From Gammaproteobacteria bacterium (GTDB lineage: Bacteria; Pseudomonadota; Gammaproteobacteria; Burkholderiales; Gallionellaceae): 64,000 nucleotides of DNA. The position numbers and the translations under genes were made by a program. The notes under the pieces are model-generated. The model was not told the origin of the DNA. It worked only from the letters and a program-made list of their open reading frames with translations, and searched no databases. This document shows, piece after piece, positions 54,444-62,561 of this stretch. Location of the stretch: the NCBI GenBank assembly GCA_018813765.1, contig JAHJBC010000009.1, forward strand, positions 1 to 64,000, read 5' to 3'. The stretch's first letter is position 1, and every line of letters begins with the position of its first letter.

Positions 54444-56159
54444 TTACCAGTGCCGCACGATAAGTTGCAGCGTCTCGTTTCCATTGTATTCATTGACACT
54501 CAGGCTGTATACCGCGCGCACGGTGTCGGGTGCGGCGTCGGCGTGGAAGAAGCGGATGGCGTCGTAGCTGCCGACGGGAGAAGATAATTTTAGTTTGAGG
54601 TGTTTCTCGCCAACCACGCGCTGGGATTGCACGCGGAACTCGCCCTCGAACAGCGGCTCGGGGAAACCCTGACCCCACACCTGGCGTTGCAGGTCGCGGG
54701 CGATGGCGAGGGAGAATTCTTTCGCGTCGAGGTCGCCGTCGGTGCTGATGGTCTTGACCAGGGCGTTGGCATCGAGAAGTTCCTCCGCGACGGATTCAAA
54801 CGCCTGGCGGAACTCGTCGAGATGTTCCGCGCGGATGCTGAGACCCGCCGCCATGGCATGCCCGCCGAATTTGATGATCAGGTGCGGATGGCGCTTGGAC
54901 ACCAGATCGAGCGCGTCGCGCAGATGCAGTCCGGCGATGCTGCGGCCGGAGCCTTTCAGTTCGCCCTCATTGCCGTGGGCGAAGGCGATCACCGGACGGT
55001 GGAACTTGTCTTTGAGGCGAGAGGCGAGGATGCCGATCACGCCCTGATGCCAGTCCTCGTTGAACAGTGCAAGCGAGAAACTGTCCGCCGGATCGAAGGC
55101 ATGCAGCGTCGCCAGCGCGCTGTCCTGCATATCGGCCTCGATGCTGCGCCGCTCGTGGTTGAGCGCATCCAGTCTGGCCGCGATCTCATTGGCCTCGGCG
55201 GCATCGTCGGTCAGCAGGCAGCGGATGCCCAAGCCCATGTCTTCCAGCCGTCCAGCCGCGTTCAGGCGCGGGCCGACGATGAAGCCGAGCTCGTAGGAAG
55301 AGGCCTGCGACGCTTGACGGCGCGCGATGCGCAGCAAGGCCTGGATGCCCGCACAACTGCGTCCGGCGCGGATGCGTTGCAAGCCTTGATGGACGAGGAT
55401 GCGGTTGTTGTCGTCGAGCTTGACCACATCGGCCACGGTGCCAAGCGCGACGAGGTCGAGCAGGTTGCCGAGGTTGGGTTCGGCCCTCACCCCCTGCCCC
55501 TCTCCCGCTTGCGGGCGAGGGGAGTTAAACACGCCTTGCGCGCGCATTTCCGCGCGCAAGGCCATCAGCACATAGAACATTACCCCCACACCGGCCAGGT
55601 TTTTACTGGGAAATTCGCAGCCGGGCTGGTTCGGATTCACGATGCATTCCGCGTCCGGCAGCATATCGCCGGGCAGGTGGTGGTCGGTCACCAGTACCTG
55701 CATGCCCAGCCGGTGGGCTTCGGCTACGCCTTCCACGCTGGCGATGCCGTTGTCGACGGTGAGCAGGATGTCTGGTTTGCTTTTAGCGGCGAGTTGCACG
55801 ATCTCCGGCGTCAGACCATAGCCGTACTCGAAACGGTTGGGGACGATGAAATCCACCCGTGCGCCAAGCAAGGTCAAGCCGCGCATGGCTACGGCGCAGG
55901 CGGTGGCGCCGTCGGCGTCGTAGTCGGCCACGATCAGGATCTTCTTGTGGGCGGCGATGGCATCGGCCAGCAGGCGGGCCATCTTTTCGGCATTCTTCAG
56001 CAGGGAAAAAGGCAGCAGCCGTTTGATATCGGTATCCAGTTGCGCGGCCGCGGCGATGCCGCGCGCAGCGTAGATACGTGCCAGCAGGGGGGCGATACCG
56101 GATTCGGCAAGCCGGGCAGCGATTTCTGCGGGATAAGGACGTCGGACGATTTTGCTCAT
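54444..56159 (-). CDS. recJ: Single-stranded-DNA-specific exonuclease RecJ
   Basis: 5'-3' ssDNA exonuclease of recombination and mismatch repair. 571 residues. DHH-family motifs are ADYDADGATA near residue 78, a TVDNG strand, TDHHLPGD near 160, and GTVADVV. The DHHA1 part has GSGRSIAGLHLRDAL and KFGGHAMAAGLSI, and an OB-like C terminus follows. At about residues 212-225 a translated repeat (NSPRPQAGEGQGVRA) is inserted between LRAEMRAQG and EPNLGNLLDLVALG. The Shine-Dalgarno is poor. Divergent from lysC. Confidence 0.95.
   Translation of the reverse strand: MSKIVRRPYPAEIAARLAESGIAPLLARIYAARGIAAAAQLDTDIKRLLPFSLLKNAEKMARLLADAIAAHKKILIVADYDADGATACAVAMRGLTLLGARVDFIVPNRFEYGYGLTPEIVQLAAKSKPDILLTVDNGIASVEGVAEAHRLGMQVLVTDHHLPGDMLPDAECIVNPNQPGCEFPSKNLAGVGVMFYVLMALRAEMRAQGVFNSPRPQAGEGQGVRAEPNLGNLLDLVALGTVADVVKLDDNNRILVHQGLQRIRAGRSCAGIQALLRIARRQASQASSYELGFIVGPRLNAAGRLEDMGLGIRCLLTDDAAEANEIAARLDALNHERRSIEADMQDSALATLHAFDPADSFSLALFNEDWHQGVIGILASRLKDKFHRPVIAFAHGNEGELKGSGRSIAGLHLRDALDLVSKRHPHLIIKFGGHAMAAGLSIRAEHLDEFRQAFESVAEELLDANALVKTISTDGDLDAKEFSLAIARDLQRQVWGQGFPEPLFEGEFRVQSQRVVGEKHLKLKLSSPVGSYDAIRFFHADAAPDTVRAVYSLSVNEYNGNETLQLIVRHW
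55484..55524. repeat. CCCTCACCCC/CTCTCCCGC repeat inside recJ
   Basis: CCCTCACCCCCTGCCCCTCT, then CCCGCTTGCGGGCGAGGGG. It matches the repeat family at 17621-17662 and 717-832. The reading frame is kept on the recJ strand. Confidence 0.7.
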
Positions 56160-56248
56160 TGGGACGCTTGTATTGGTTTTGCCATGGTCTAGTATTTGTT
56201 TTGCCGGAGTGTAGCAGAGCGCTAATCGTCTTTTGGCGGGAGTTCGGT

Positions 56249-56254
56249 TAGAAT
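56249..56254 (+). promoter_or_regulatory. Candidate -10 element for lysC
   Basis: TAGAAT followed by a GCCGCC discriminator, 32 bases before the GTG start. The same TAGAATGCCGC string lies before rpsO. The -35 is unclear. Confidence 0.5.
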
Positions 56255-56285
56255 GCCGCCCTCACAAAAAAGGCACAGGCATATC

Positions 56286-57518
56286 GTGGCATTGATCGTT
56301 CAGAAATACGGCGGCACCTCAATGGGCAGTCCGGAGCGCATCAGGAACGTTGCGCAACGCGTAGCAAAATACAAGGCACAAGGACATCAGGTCGTGGTGG
56401 TGGTTTCCGCGATGAGCGGCGAGACCAATCGCCTGATCGCGCTGGCCAAGGAGATACAGAAGAATCCAGACCCGCGCGAGCTGGACGTGGTCATCTCCAC
56501 CGGCGAGCAGGTCACCATCGGCCTGCTGTGCATGGCGCTCAAAGACATCGGCCTGCAGGCGAAGAGCTACACGGGCGGGCAGGTCAGGATACTCACCGAC
56601 GATGCCCATACCAAGGCGCGCATCCTCAGCATCGACGAGCAGAACATCCGCGCCGACCTCGACAACGGCAGCGTCATCGTTGTGGCCGGATTCCAGGGCG
56701 TGGACGAACACGGCAACATCACCACGCTGGGACGCGGCGGTTCCGATACCACCGGTGTCGCCATCGCGGCCGCTCTGCGTGCCGACGAGTGCCAGATCTA
56801 CACCGACGTGGACGGCGTCTATACCACCGACCCGCGCGTGGTGCCGGAAGCGCGTCGCCTGAAAACCATCACCTTCGAAGAGATGCTGGAGATGGCGAGC
56901 TTGGGCTCCAAGGTGCTGCAGATCCGCTCGGTCGAGTTCGCCGGCAAATACAAAGTCAAACTGCGTGTGCTCTCCAGCTTTACCGATGAGGGCGAAGGAA
57001 CGCTGATCACATTCGAGGAAGAAAACAAAATGGAAAAGGCCATCATCTCAGGGATCGCGTTCAACCGCGATGAAGCCAAGATCACCGTGCTGGGCGTGCC
57101 CGACAAACCCGGCATCGCTTACCAGATCCTCGGCCCGGTCTCCGACGCCAACATCGACGTGGACATGATCATCCAGAACGTCGGTGTGGACGGCACCACC
57201 GACTTCTCGTTCACCGTGCATCGCAACGAGTTCGCCAAGACGATGGACATCCTCAAGAACAAGGTGCAACCGCACATCGGCGCGCGCGACGTGGTCGGCG
57301 ACAACAAGGCGGCCAAGGTCTCCGTGGTCGGCGTCGGCATGCGTTCGCACGTGGGCATCGCCAGCCAGATGTTCCGCACCCTGGCGGAAGAGGGCATCAA
57401 CATCCAGATGATCTCAACCTCCGAGATCAAGATATCCGTGGTCATCGACGAGAAATACCTGGAACTGGCCGTGCGCGTGCTGCACAAGGCCTTCGATCTG
57501 GACCAGGAGACCGCATAA
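56286..57518 (+). CDS. lysC: Aspartate kinase
   Basis: Phosphorylates aspartate, opening the lysine/threonine/methionine pathway. 410 residues. The kinase domain begins (V/M)ALIVQKYGGTS and has VVVSAMSGETN and TTLGRGGSDTTGVAIAAAL. Two ACT domains (about 265-335 and 345-405) carry feedback regulation. The start is GTG 56286 by alignment with the family N terminus; an in-frame ATG at 56253 lies in the promoter. Followed by tRNA-Ser and tRNA-Arg, as in many betaproteobacteria. Confidence 0.95.
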   Translation: MALIVQKYGGTSMGSPERIRNVAQRVAKYKAQGHQVVVVVSAMSGETNRLIALAKEIQKNPDPRELDVVISTGEQVTIGLLCMALKDIGLQAKSYTGGQVRILTDDAHTKARILSIDEQNIRADLDNGSVIVVAGFQGVDEHGNITTLGRGGSDTTGVAIAAALRADECQIYTDVDGVYTTDPRVVPEARRLKTITFEEMLEMASLGSKVLQIRSVEFAGKYKVKLRVLSSFTDEGEGTLITFEEENKMEKAIISGIAFNRDEAKITVLGVPDKPGIAYQILGPVSDANIDVDMIIQNVGVDGTTDFSFTVHRNEFAKTMDILKNKVQPHIGARDVVGDNKAAKVSVVGVGMRSHVGIASQMFRTLAEEGINIQMISTSEIKISVVIDEKYLELAVRVLHKAFDLDQETA

Positions 57519-57523
57519 ACCGT

Positions 57524-57552
57524 TTGACCGCCTAAGCTCTAATCAGTATCAT
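57524..57552 (+). promoter_or_regulatory. Promoter of the tRNA-Ser/tRNA-Arg pair
   Basis: TTGACC (57524-57529), a 17-base spacer, TATCAT (57547-57552), 11 bases before tRNA-Ser. Confidence 0.8.
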
Positions 57553-57563
57553 TCGCGGCCTTC

Positions 57564-57657
57564 GGAGAGGTGGCCGAGTGGTCGAAGGCACGCCCCTGCT
57601 AAGGGCGCATACGAGCTTAAACTTGTATCGAGGGTTCGAATCCCTCCTTCTCCGCCA
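57564..57657 (+). tRNA. tRNA-Ser (GCT)
   Basis: Class II tRNA. Acceptor GGAGAGG pairs with CTTCTCC (one G-T pair), the anticodon loop CTGCTAA sits between GCCCC and GGGC arms, a long variable arm follows (ATACGAGCTTAAACTTGTAT), and CCA is encoded. Confidence 0.96.
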
Positions 57658-57684
57658 CAGAAACATGTAACAACGCAGCAAAAT

Positions 57685-57761
57685 GCGCCGGTAGCTCAGC
57701 TGGATAGAGTACTTGGCTACGAACCAAGGGGTCAGGAGTTCGAATCTCTTCCGGCGCACCA
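57685..57761 (+). tRNA. tRNA-Arg (ACG)
   Basis: Acceptor GCGCCGG pairs with CCGGCGC. The anticodon stem CTTGG/CCAAG has loop CTACGAA (ACG, to be modified to ICG), the T-arm is GAGTTCGAATCTC, and CCA is encoded. Confidence 0.97.
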
Positions 57762-57771
57762 TATCCATAAG

Positions 57772-57806
57772 ACGGACATCCGCAACCCGGATGTCCGTTT
57801 TTCTTT
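57772..57806 (+). terminator. Intrinsic terminator after tRNA-Arg
   Basis: ACGGACATCCG (57772-57782), loop CAACC, CGGATGTCCGT (57788-57798), then TTTTCTTT. Confidence 0.92.
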
Positions 57807-57879
57807 GTTGTCTGTTCGCAGCTCGCGCTGATCTGAGTCGCTTCTGTTGCAAAAAATCATTTGGGCGAATCGCGCTGTC

Positions 57880-57915
57880 TCGCAAATTGCAAATTTCATT
57901 GCAGCCAAATTGCGA
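57880..57915. promoter_or_regulatory. Inverted repeat upstream of sigma-54 promoter 1
   Basis: TCGCAA (57880-57885) and TTGCGA (57910-57915) flank an A/T-rich segment containing further TTGCA words; TTGCAAAAAATC and TTGCGAAAAAATC form direct repeats nearby. It lies about 40 bases upstream of the -24 element, a position suited to an enhancer-binding protein or IHF. Confidence 0.45.
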
Positions 57916-57953
57916 AAAAATCCTATCCATCTGTTATGTAATGAAGTTATTGC

Positions 57954-57972
57954 TTGGCACAGTCCCTGCTTT
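57954..57972 (+). promoter_or_regulatory. Sigma-54 promoter 1 (TusA-YeeE operon)
   Basis: TTGGCAC-AGTCC-CTGCTTT. It has the invariant GG-N10-GC spacing, with one mismatch (CTGC for TTGC). The predicted transcript starts about 25 bases before ATG 58005, leaving just enough room for its GAGGGG site. Confidence 0.7.
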
Positions 57973-58004
57973 GTACCTGATGAGTGAATGCGAGGGGTCG
58001 GACG

Positions 58005-58319
58005 ATGGGGCTGATGAGTCTTATATTTTCTAAGGGTAGAAAAGAAGGCTTGTACGTCGTGCGAGAGGCCGATGTGCCCGGATACGGTTTGCTGGCGATC
58101 ATGAAGTCGCTGGATTGTATTGGAGCGGTTTGCCCGCGACCGCAACTGTTCGTGACAAAAGTGCTGGAGGAACTCAAGGCGGGAGATGTGATTGAGGTGA
58201 TTTCCGATAATCCAACTTCAGTCGAAGGGTTCCCGTTTCTGGCCCAGGCCTTGAATTGCGATTTCCTGGTGTCGGTTCGGGAAGAAGGATTCTGGCGCGT
58301 TTATCTGCGCAAGAGTTAG
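58005..58319 (+). CDS. TusA-like sulfur-carrier protein with N-terminal extension
   Basis: 104 residues. The TusA domain starts at MKSLDCIGAVCPRPQ (residue 33), with the sulfur-carrying Cys in the CPxP motif, and continues VLEELKAGDVIEVISDNP. A 32-residue extension (MGLMSLIFSKGRKEG...) precedes it. GAGGGG lies 7 bases before ATG 58005 and none lies before the internal ATG 58101, so the extension is probably real. First gene of the sigma-54-controlled operon, 33 bases before yeeE. Confidence 0.85.
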   Translation: MGLMSLIFSKGRKEGLYVVREADVPGYGLLAIMKSLDCIGAVCPRPQLFVTKVLEELKAGDVIEVISDNPTSVEGFPFLAQALNCDFLVSVREEGFWRVYLRKS

Positions 58320-58352
58320 CGGCATGAAGAAGTTAATTTGATCGGGGAATAT

Positions 58353-59795
58353 ATGTTGGGTACGCAAACTGAAAATACATCCTGGTTGTCGAAAAGCAAT
58401 AACCGATATGCGGCAGGCGTGGTGTCGTTTGTGATCGTCTGCTCGCTTATGGCGCTTTCGCTGGATTCGCGCTTTTTATATCTATTGGTTTATGCGTGGT
58501 TCGGGGTGATCTACGGCGTGCTGCTTCAGTACGGGAGATTTTGCATGGCTTCGGCTGTGCGGGATCTGTTCGCGGTGAAAGTTCCCCGCATGGCGGTCGG
58601 CATGATGATCGCGGTCGCCTTGTACTCCGTCGTGGCGACTGTCGTCACACTGGCCGGTTTCAGCACATTCCACCCCAACGCGCTGGGGTGGCACATCATG
58701 ATCGGCGGAGCGATCTTCGGTTTTGGCATCGTGTTTACCGGGGGCTGCGCATCGGGATCGCTGTACAAGGCAGGCGAGGGCAACATGAGTTCCATGCTGG
58801 TGATCCTGGCGATCTCGTTCTCGCAGGCCATCGTTGTTTCCGCCAGCGGCTGGTGGGACAACATGGTGCCCCAGTCCTGGGTGAGTTCGGCGGTGGCCAA
58901 GGATATGCCGTCGGAGTTGAGTGTGACTCAAGGCTGGTTCGATATCTTTACGGCAGGTTATGTCTGGGATCTGAAGGGAACCACGATGGCTGAACTGCTC
59001 GGCATGGGTGGAACTGCTTCAGGCGCCATATTTGCCAATGCGTTCCTTACCGCGATTTTGCCGGTCACTGTCATCCTTGTGCTGCTCTACAAGTTCTATT
59101 TCAGAAAAGGCTATGTCAGGCGTACGGGCAAGACGGCGATGTCCATGAAGGATGAACTCGCCGGTTTGTGGGCGATGTGCACTTCATCGAAGAACACTGC
59201 GCTTGCCGGCATCGGTCTGGGGATTTTTGCGGGCCTGCACATGTACGTGACGGGTGCGCTTCGCGATCATTATGACATCCTGAATTTCGGCGACCTGCTC
59301 GCGGCGATGGGATACCAGAGCGGCCTGTCGATCCAGGACACGGTTTTCGATCCCGGATACTGGTACATCACCACGCAGGAGGCCCAATGGGGCGGGTGGG
59401 TGTTGCACCAGCTCGGGGTGGAAAACATGGGCAACATCTACTTCGGTCTCGAAAACGGTTTGCCCAACCCGCTTCTCAATGCCCCCGGTTTCATGTCGAT
59501 CGGCATCATCCTGGGTGCATCCGTGATGGCGCTGACGCGCGGTGAATTCAAATGGAAGAAGCCCAGTATCGAATCTGCGATCTTTGCGGTCGTGGGCGGC
59601 ACCCTGATGGGCATCGGCGCCCGTATCGGCATGGGCTGCAATATCGGGGCTTTCTTCGCCACGGTCACGAATGGCGACCCCAGTGGATGGATATATTTGC
59701 TCGGCATGGTGATCGGATCATATGTCGGCGTGAAAGTGTTTGCCTGGTGGATGGACTGGAGCGTGGCTCGAAATCAGAGTGAGTGCGCTTTGTGA
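58353..59795 (+). CDS. YeeE/YedE family sulfur-compound transporter
   Basis: 480 residues. Two fused YeeE modules, roughly 10 to 12 helices, have the conserved Cys sites QYGRFCMASAVRDLF, FTGGCASGSLYKAGEGN and GARIGMGCNIGAFFA, the thiosulfate path Cys of the TsuA type. It probably moves thiosulfate or a related sulfur species across the inner membrane. ATG 58353 is preferred, with GGGGA upstream. TusA-type proteins lie on both sides, so imported sulfur is likely handed to them. Confidence 0.9.
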   Translation: MLGTQTENTSWLSKSNNRYAAGVVSFVIVCSLMALSLDSRFLYLLVYAWFGVIYGVLLQYGRFCMASAVRDLFAVKVPRMAVGMMIAVALYSVVATVVTLAGFSTFHPNALGWHIMIGGAIFGFGIVFTGGCASGSLYKAGEGNMSSMLVILAISFSQAIVVSASGWWDNMVPQSWVSSAVAKDMPSELSVTQGWFDIFTAGYVWDLKGTTMAELLGMGGTASGAIFANAFLTAILPVTVILVLLYKFYFRKGYVRRTGKTAMSMKDELAGLWAMCTSSKNTALAGIGLGIFAGLHMYVTGALRDHYDILNFGDLLAAMGYQSGLSIQDTVFDPGYWYITTQEAQWGGWVLHQLGVENMGNIYFGLENGLPNPLLNAPGFMSIGIILGASVMALTRGEFKWKKPSIESAIFAVVGGTLMGIGARIGMGCNIGAFFATVTNGDPSGWIYLLGMVIGSYVGVKVFAWWMDWSVARNQSECAL

Positions 59796-59832
59796 AACAG
59801 GCGGTGATTCGCAATAGTATGAGGAGATAGAT

Positions 59833-60084
59833 ATGGCAATGACATTTAACAAGATCGGCGATGGCGAGTGGAAATTGAACGTGTGCGGATATACCTGTCC
59901 GCATCCGCAGATGTACACCAAGAAGGCGTTGCAGAAGATGGAAGGCGGGGATGTGCTGATACTGGAATTCGATAATCCATCCTCCGGCGAATCCATCCTG
60001 GCCATGTGCGAAGCAGAAGGCAACGATCTGTTCGACAAGCAGGATTTGGGCGGCTCGTTTTCCTGGAAGATCAGGAAAGCATAA
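59833..60084 (+). CDS. tusA: TusA family sulfurtransferase
   Basis: 83 residues. The active Cys lies in GYTCPHPQMYTKKAL, the CPxP carrier motif. The family helix/strand pattern continues GGDVLILEFDNPSSGESI, and a second Cys is in LAMCEAEG. GAGGAG lies 6 bases before the ATG. It follows the YeeE transporter and precedes DsrE-like genes; in other bacteria such sets relay persulfide sulfur. Confidence 0.9.
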   Translation: MAMTFNKIGDGEWKLNVCGYTCPHPQMYTKKALQKMEGGDVLILEFDNPSSGESILAMCEAEGNDLFDKQDLGGSFSWKIRKA

Positions 60085-60087
60085 GCC

Positions 60088-60399
60088 ATGCGCATCGGCA
60101 TCGTGGTGACTGACCAGGCATGTTGTGCCCATGCCATCGGCCTGATAGATGGCGCAACAGCAAGGGGCTGGGAATTCCGGTGTTTTCTCACGGATACGGG
60201 GGTGAATCTTCTGGCAGACCCGGATTTCGTGGAACGCGCAAGGAGACATCCCAATAGCATTTCGCTATGTGAGCATAGTGCCGAGCGTTATGCGCTGGGG
60301 CAATACGACGTGAAAGCGCTTTCCGAGATCGTGGTGGTCGGCGGGCAATATCAGGATGCCGAGCTCGTGCGCAAATGCGACAGAGTGCTGGTTTTTTAG
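60088..60399 (+). CDS. DsrE-family protein
   Basis: 103 residues. An alpha/beta fold starts MRIGIVVTDQACCAHAIGL, with paired Cys at 12-13, then FLTDTGVNLLADPDF and a late IVVVGGQYQDAELV. The overall pattern is that of DsrE/TusD-type sulfur-relay subunits, though motif conservation is modest. It starts 3 bases after tusA and is certainly cotranscribed with it. Confidence 0.7.
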   Translation: MRIGIVVTDQACCAHAIGLIDGATARGWEFRCFLTDTGVNLLADPDFVERARRHPNSISLCEHSAERYALGQYDVKALSEIVVVGGQYQDAELVRKCDRVLVF

Positions 60400-60407
60400 G
60401 AGGCAAA

Positions 60408-60665
60408 GTGGAAAAGAAGAATGTCTTGATGCTGGCTTCCGAAAAGAAAGTGGAAGCGTTGCGCATGGCAACGGGGCTCACCCTGCTGGACGACAGCGTG
60501 AGTGTCGCGACCTGGGGTGGGCTGCCGGATGAGGCCGATGTGCACGAGCAGCTTGAAGCGCTCGAATTCATGGAGGTTCCCGTTATTCGGCTGGATCAGG
60601 ATGGGGCTGTCATCGCCGAGTTGGCGGCGCAGATACTCAAGAGCGATGTGGTGTATTGCGTATGA
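60408..60665 (+). CDS. DsrE/DsrF-like small protein, GTG start
   Basis: 85 residues. GTG 60408 has a perfect AGGAGG 4 bases upstream; the in-frame ATG at 60375 lies inside the preceding gene and has none. The sequence VLMLASEKKVEALRMATGLTLLDDSVSVATWG follows the DsrE-superfamily N-terminal strand/helix pattern. The end, KSDVVYCV, has a C-terminal Cys of the kind used by TusE/DsrC and TusC-type proteins. Its TGA overlaps the next ATG. Confidence 0.7.
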   Translation: MEKKNVLMLASEKKVEALRMATGLTLLDDSVSVATWGGLPDEADVHEQLEALEFMEVPVIRLDQDGAVIAELAAQILKSDVVYCV

Positions 60666-60850
60666 AGAAAAGAATCTTGTTGATCGACCCGTTTGCCGGA
60701 GCCGCGCGAATGCCGGATCTGGCGGCTGCATTGAAAAATGCAGGAGCAGACGTGCGGGAACTGGATATTGCCCAAGGATATGACGCGGTGCTGGATGCAT
60801 TGGAGGATGGATTCATGCCGGTCGTGCTGAAGGTAATGCAACGTAGTTGA
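60662..60850 (+). CDS. Small alpha/beta protein at the end of the sulfur operon
   Basis: 62 residues starting MKKRILLIDPFAGAARMPDL, overlapping the preceding stop (ATGA). It looks like a short Rossmann-type alpha/beta unit with no Cys. It could be a remnant or partner of the DsrE-like proteins. I do not recognise it. Confidence 0.6.
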   Translation: MKKRILLIDPFAGAARMPDLAAALKNAGADVRELDIAQGYDAVLDALEDGFMPVVLKVMQRS

Positions 60851-61006
60851 GCATAGTGTTTTGGGAGATGCTGTTTCGAAGTGGCAGAAGTGGGGTGTGG
60901 CCTGATTTCGGAGATTCGCTTCGGTCAGTTGCGTTATGGGGGGCGGTCTCGAGTATTGGGACTTGTCTGGCATGGTAGGGAGATCGGTAGATAGGGAGGA
61001 AATTAA
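60851..61006. other. Non-coding gap before the rhodanese lipoprotein
   Basis: 156 bases with no ORF, terminator or recognisable promoter. An AGGAGGAA ribosome-binding site lies just before 61007. A TCTGGCATG sequence near 60967 recalls a -24 element but lacks the matching -12. Confidence 0.4.
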
Positions 61007-62488
61007 ATGAACAAGCGGTTAAATATAAGTTGGACGAGCCTGGCTGCTCTGTCCGTTTCAATCGTCCTGCAAGGATGCGGCGGACAAGATACTTCTGCCA
61101 CTGCGAGCAATATCGTAGTAAATTCGCCCGCGCAGATCGCTCAAGTCTCCGCTGACGACTACGAAAACAATGTCAACGGCGTGATCAGTGCCGCAACACT
61201 CAAACGCTGGAAGGACGACTGGACCAATCAGCGACCCGCTGGAGTAACCGGGAAGCTGATCATTTTCCAGTCCACCATCGGCCCGGCGGCTGCTGAATAC
61301 ATCATGCCGAATGGCACGAATGTATTTACCTATTTGTCGCCATCGAGCGAGTGGGTCCAGACCCGTACCAATGGTGTGATCTCTACCCAGAGCATGGTTC
61401 CGGATGGCGCGACCATGGATGCGCTGCTGGTCAAGTACAACATTGACCCGCGCAACGACATGGTGGTCTGCGCGATGGGGACCGGCAGTGCCGGCAATGC
61501 CATGGCCCAGGGGCGCTGCTGGTATGCCTTGCGCTATTGGGGCATGGACAAGACCCACCTGGCATTGCTTAACGGCGGCAATCAATGGATCAACGCGAAC
61601 GGGATGAGCGTCGCAGATTTTCAGGCTACTCCGAGTACCGCTCCCAATACGGGCACGGTGTCGGTCAAGGCCTTGCAGGTCGACAATACCCAGCTGCAAG
61701 CGACACTCGACGATATGTTGCGGATCATGCCCGGTTCGGATGCCGATGCCAGGTCTGACGGCGTCTTCCTCTGGGATGCGCGTAACCTTGGGCAATATAG
61801 TGCCGGCGAGAAGGTCGAGCGGAATGAGGACACGGATACCGATACTGCGCTAAGCCAGGCTTGTGCAACCGCCTATTGCGATCCCGTCAATCCCAATAAC
61901 TATATGGCCTTCTTCCAGAACGGCGGCTCGCGTCAGGGCCATCCTTGGGGAGCCGTACAACTTCAGTATGCGCACTTGCTGGATTCCACCAAGGGTTATA
62001 GCTACAAACCCAAGGCCGAGTTGGCTGCGTATCTGACCGGGGCGGTCGATGCGAACGGCATGGGTTTTGTCGGTTCCAACTATGCCCTGGTCGGTACGGG
62101 AAACGCCTATCAGGAGGGTGATACCGTCTATACGTATTGCGAGACCACTTTCCGCGCCATGATAACGGGTGTTGCCAGCGCGGTGATCCTGGGCAAGCCG
62201 ACCCGGTTCTACGATGGTGCGATGGTGGAATGGAGCTCGCTGTCGTATTTGGCTGACCTGAGTGGCAATACCATCCTGCCGGTCAATTCTCCGTGGCGTA
62301 GCGATGTGAAATCGTTCTATCGCCCGGCAACCAGCAACACCGTCGTGAATGCGCGGACGATTACCGATGCCTATGCCAGCAGTGCAAATGCAATCGTCAA
62401 TGCGGACAAGGCATACAAGACCGGCGAGGCTGCTCAGTCAGGCAGCGGCGGTGGCGGCGGAGCACCGACGAATCCCTGCGGCGGTTGA
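61007..62488 (+). CDS. Tandem-rhodanese lipoprotein (ExtH/selenite-associated type)
   Basis: 493 residues. A lipoprotein signal with VLQGC (Cys at about residue 24) is followed by two rhodanese-like domains. The first (about 60-210; MVVCAMGTGSAGNAM, ALLNGGNQWI) has lost the normal active loop. The second carries a Cys in YCETTFRA, close to the CxxxxR active-site loop, then GKPTRFYDGAMVEW. The C terminus is Gly-rich (SGSGGGGGAPTN). Similar rhodanese lipoproteins occur with multihaem cytochromes in Geobacter ext loci. It is probably periplasmic or on the outer membrane, handling sulfur or selenium. Strong RBS AGGAGG. Confidence 0.78.
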   Translation: MNKRLNISWTSLAALSVSIVLQGCGGQDTSATASNIVVNSPAQIAQVSADDYENNVNGVISAATLKRWKDDWTNQRPAGVTGKLIIFQSTIGPAAAEYIMPNGTNVFTYLSPSSEWVQTRTNGVISTQSMVPDGATMDALLVKYNIDPRNDMVVCAMGTGSAGNAMAQGRCWYALRYWGMDKTHLALLNGGNQWINANGMSVADFQATPSTAPNTGTVSVKALQVDNTQLQATLDDMLRIMPGSDADARSDGVFLWDARNLGQYSAGEKVERNEDTDTDTALSQACATAYCDPVNPNNYMAFFQNGGSRQGHPWGAVQLQYAHLLDSTKGYSYKPKAELAAYLTGAVDANGMGFVGSNYALVGTGNAYQEGDTVYTYCETTFRAMITGVASAVILGKPTRFYDGAMVEWSSLSYLADLSGNTILPVNSPWRSDVKSFYRPATSNTVVNARTITDAYASSANAIVNADKAYKTGEAAQSGSGGGGGAPTNPCGG

Positions 62489-62515
62489 TGGGGGAAGCAG
62501 GTTGAACCACACTCG

Positions 62516-62544
62516 GGCCCACGTGCTGTTCGTGGGCCTTTTTT
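62516..62544 (+). terminator. Intrinsic terminator after the rhodanese gene
   Basis: GGCCCACG (62516-62523), a 7-base loop, CGTGGGCC (62531-62538), then six T. It lies only 18 bases before the cytochrome ATG, so the cytochrome gene is either expressed by read-through or has a promoter within the region. Confidence 0.9.
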
Positions 62545-62561
62545 CATGTTAGAAGGACGGC

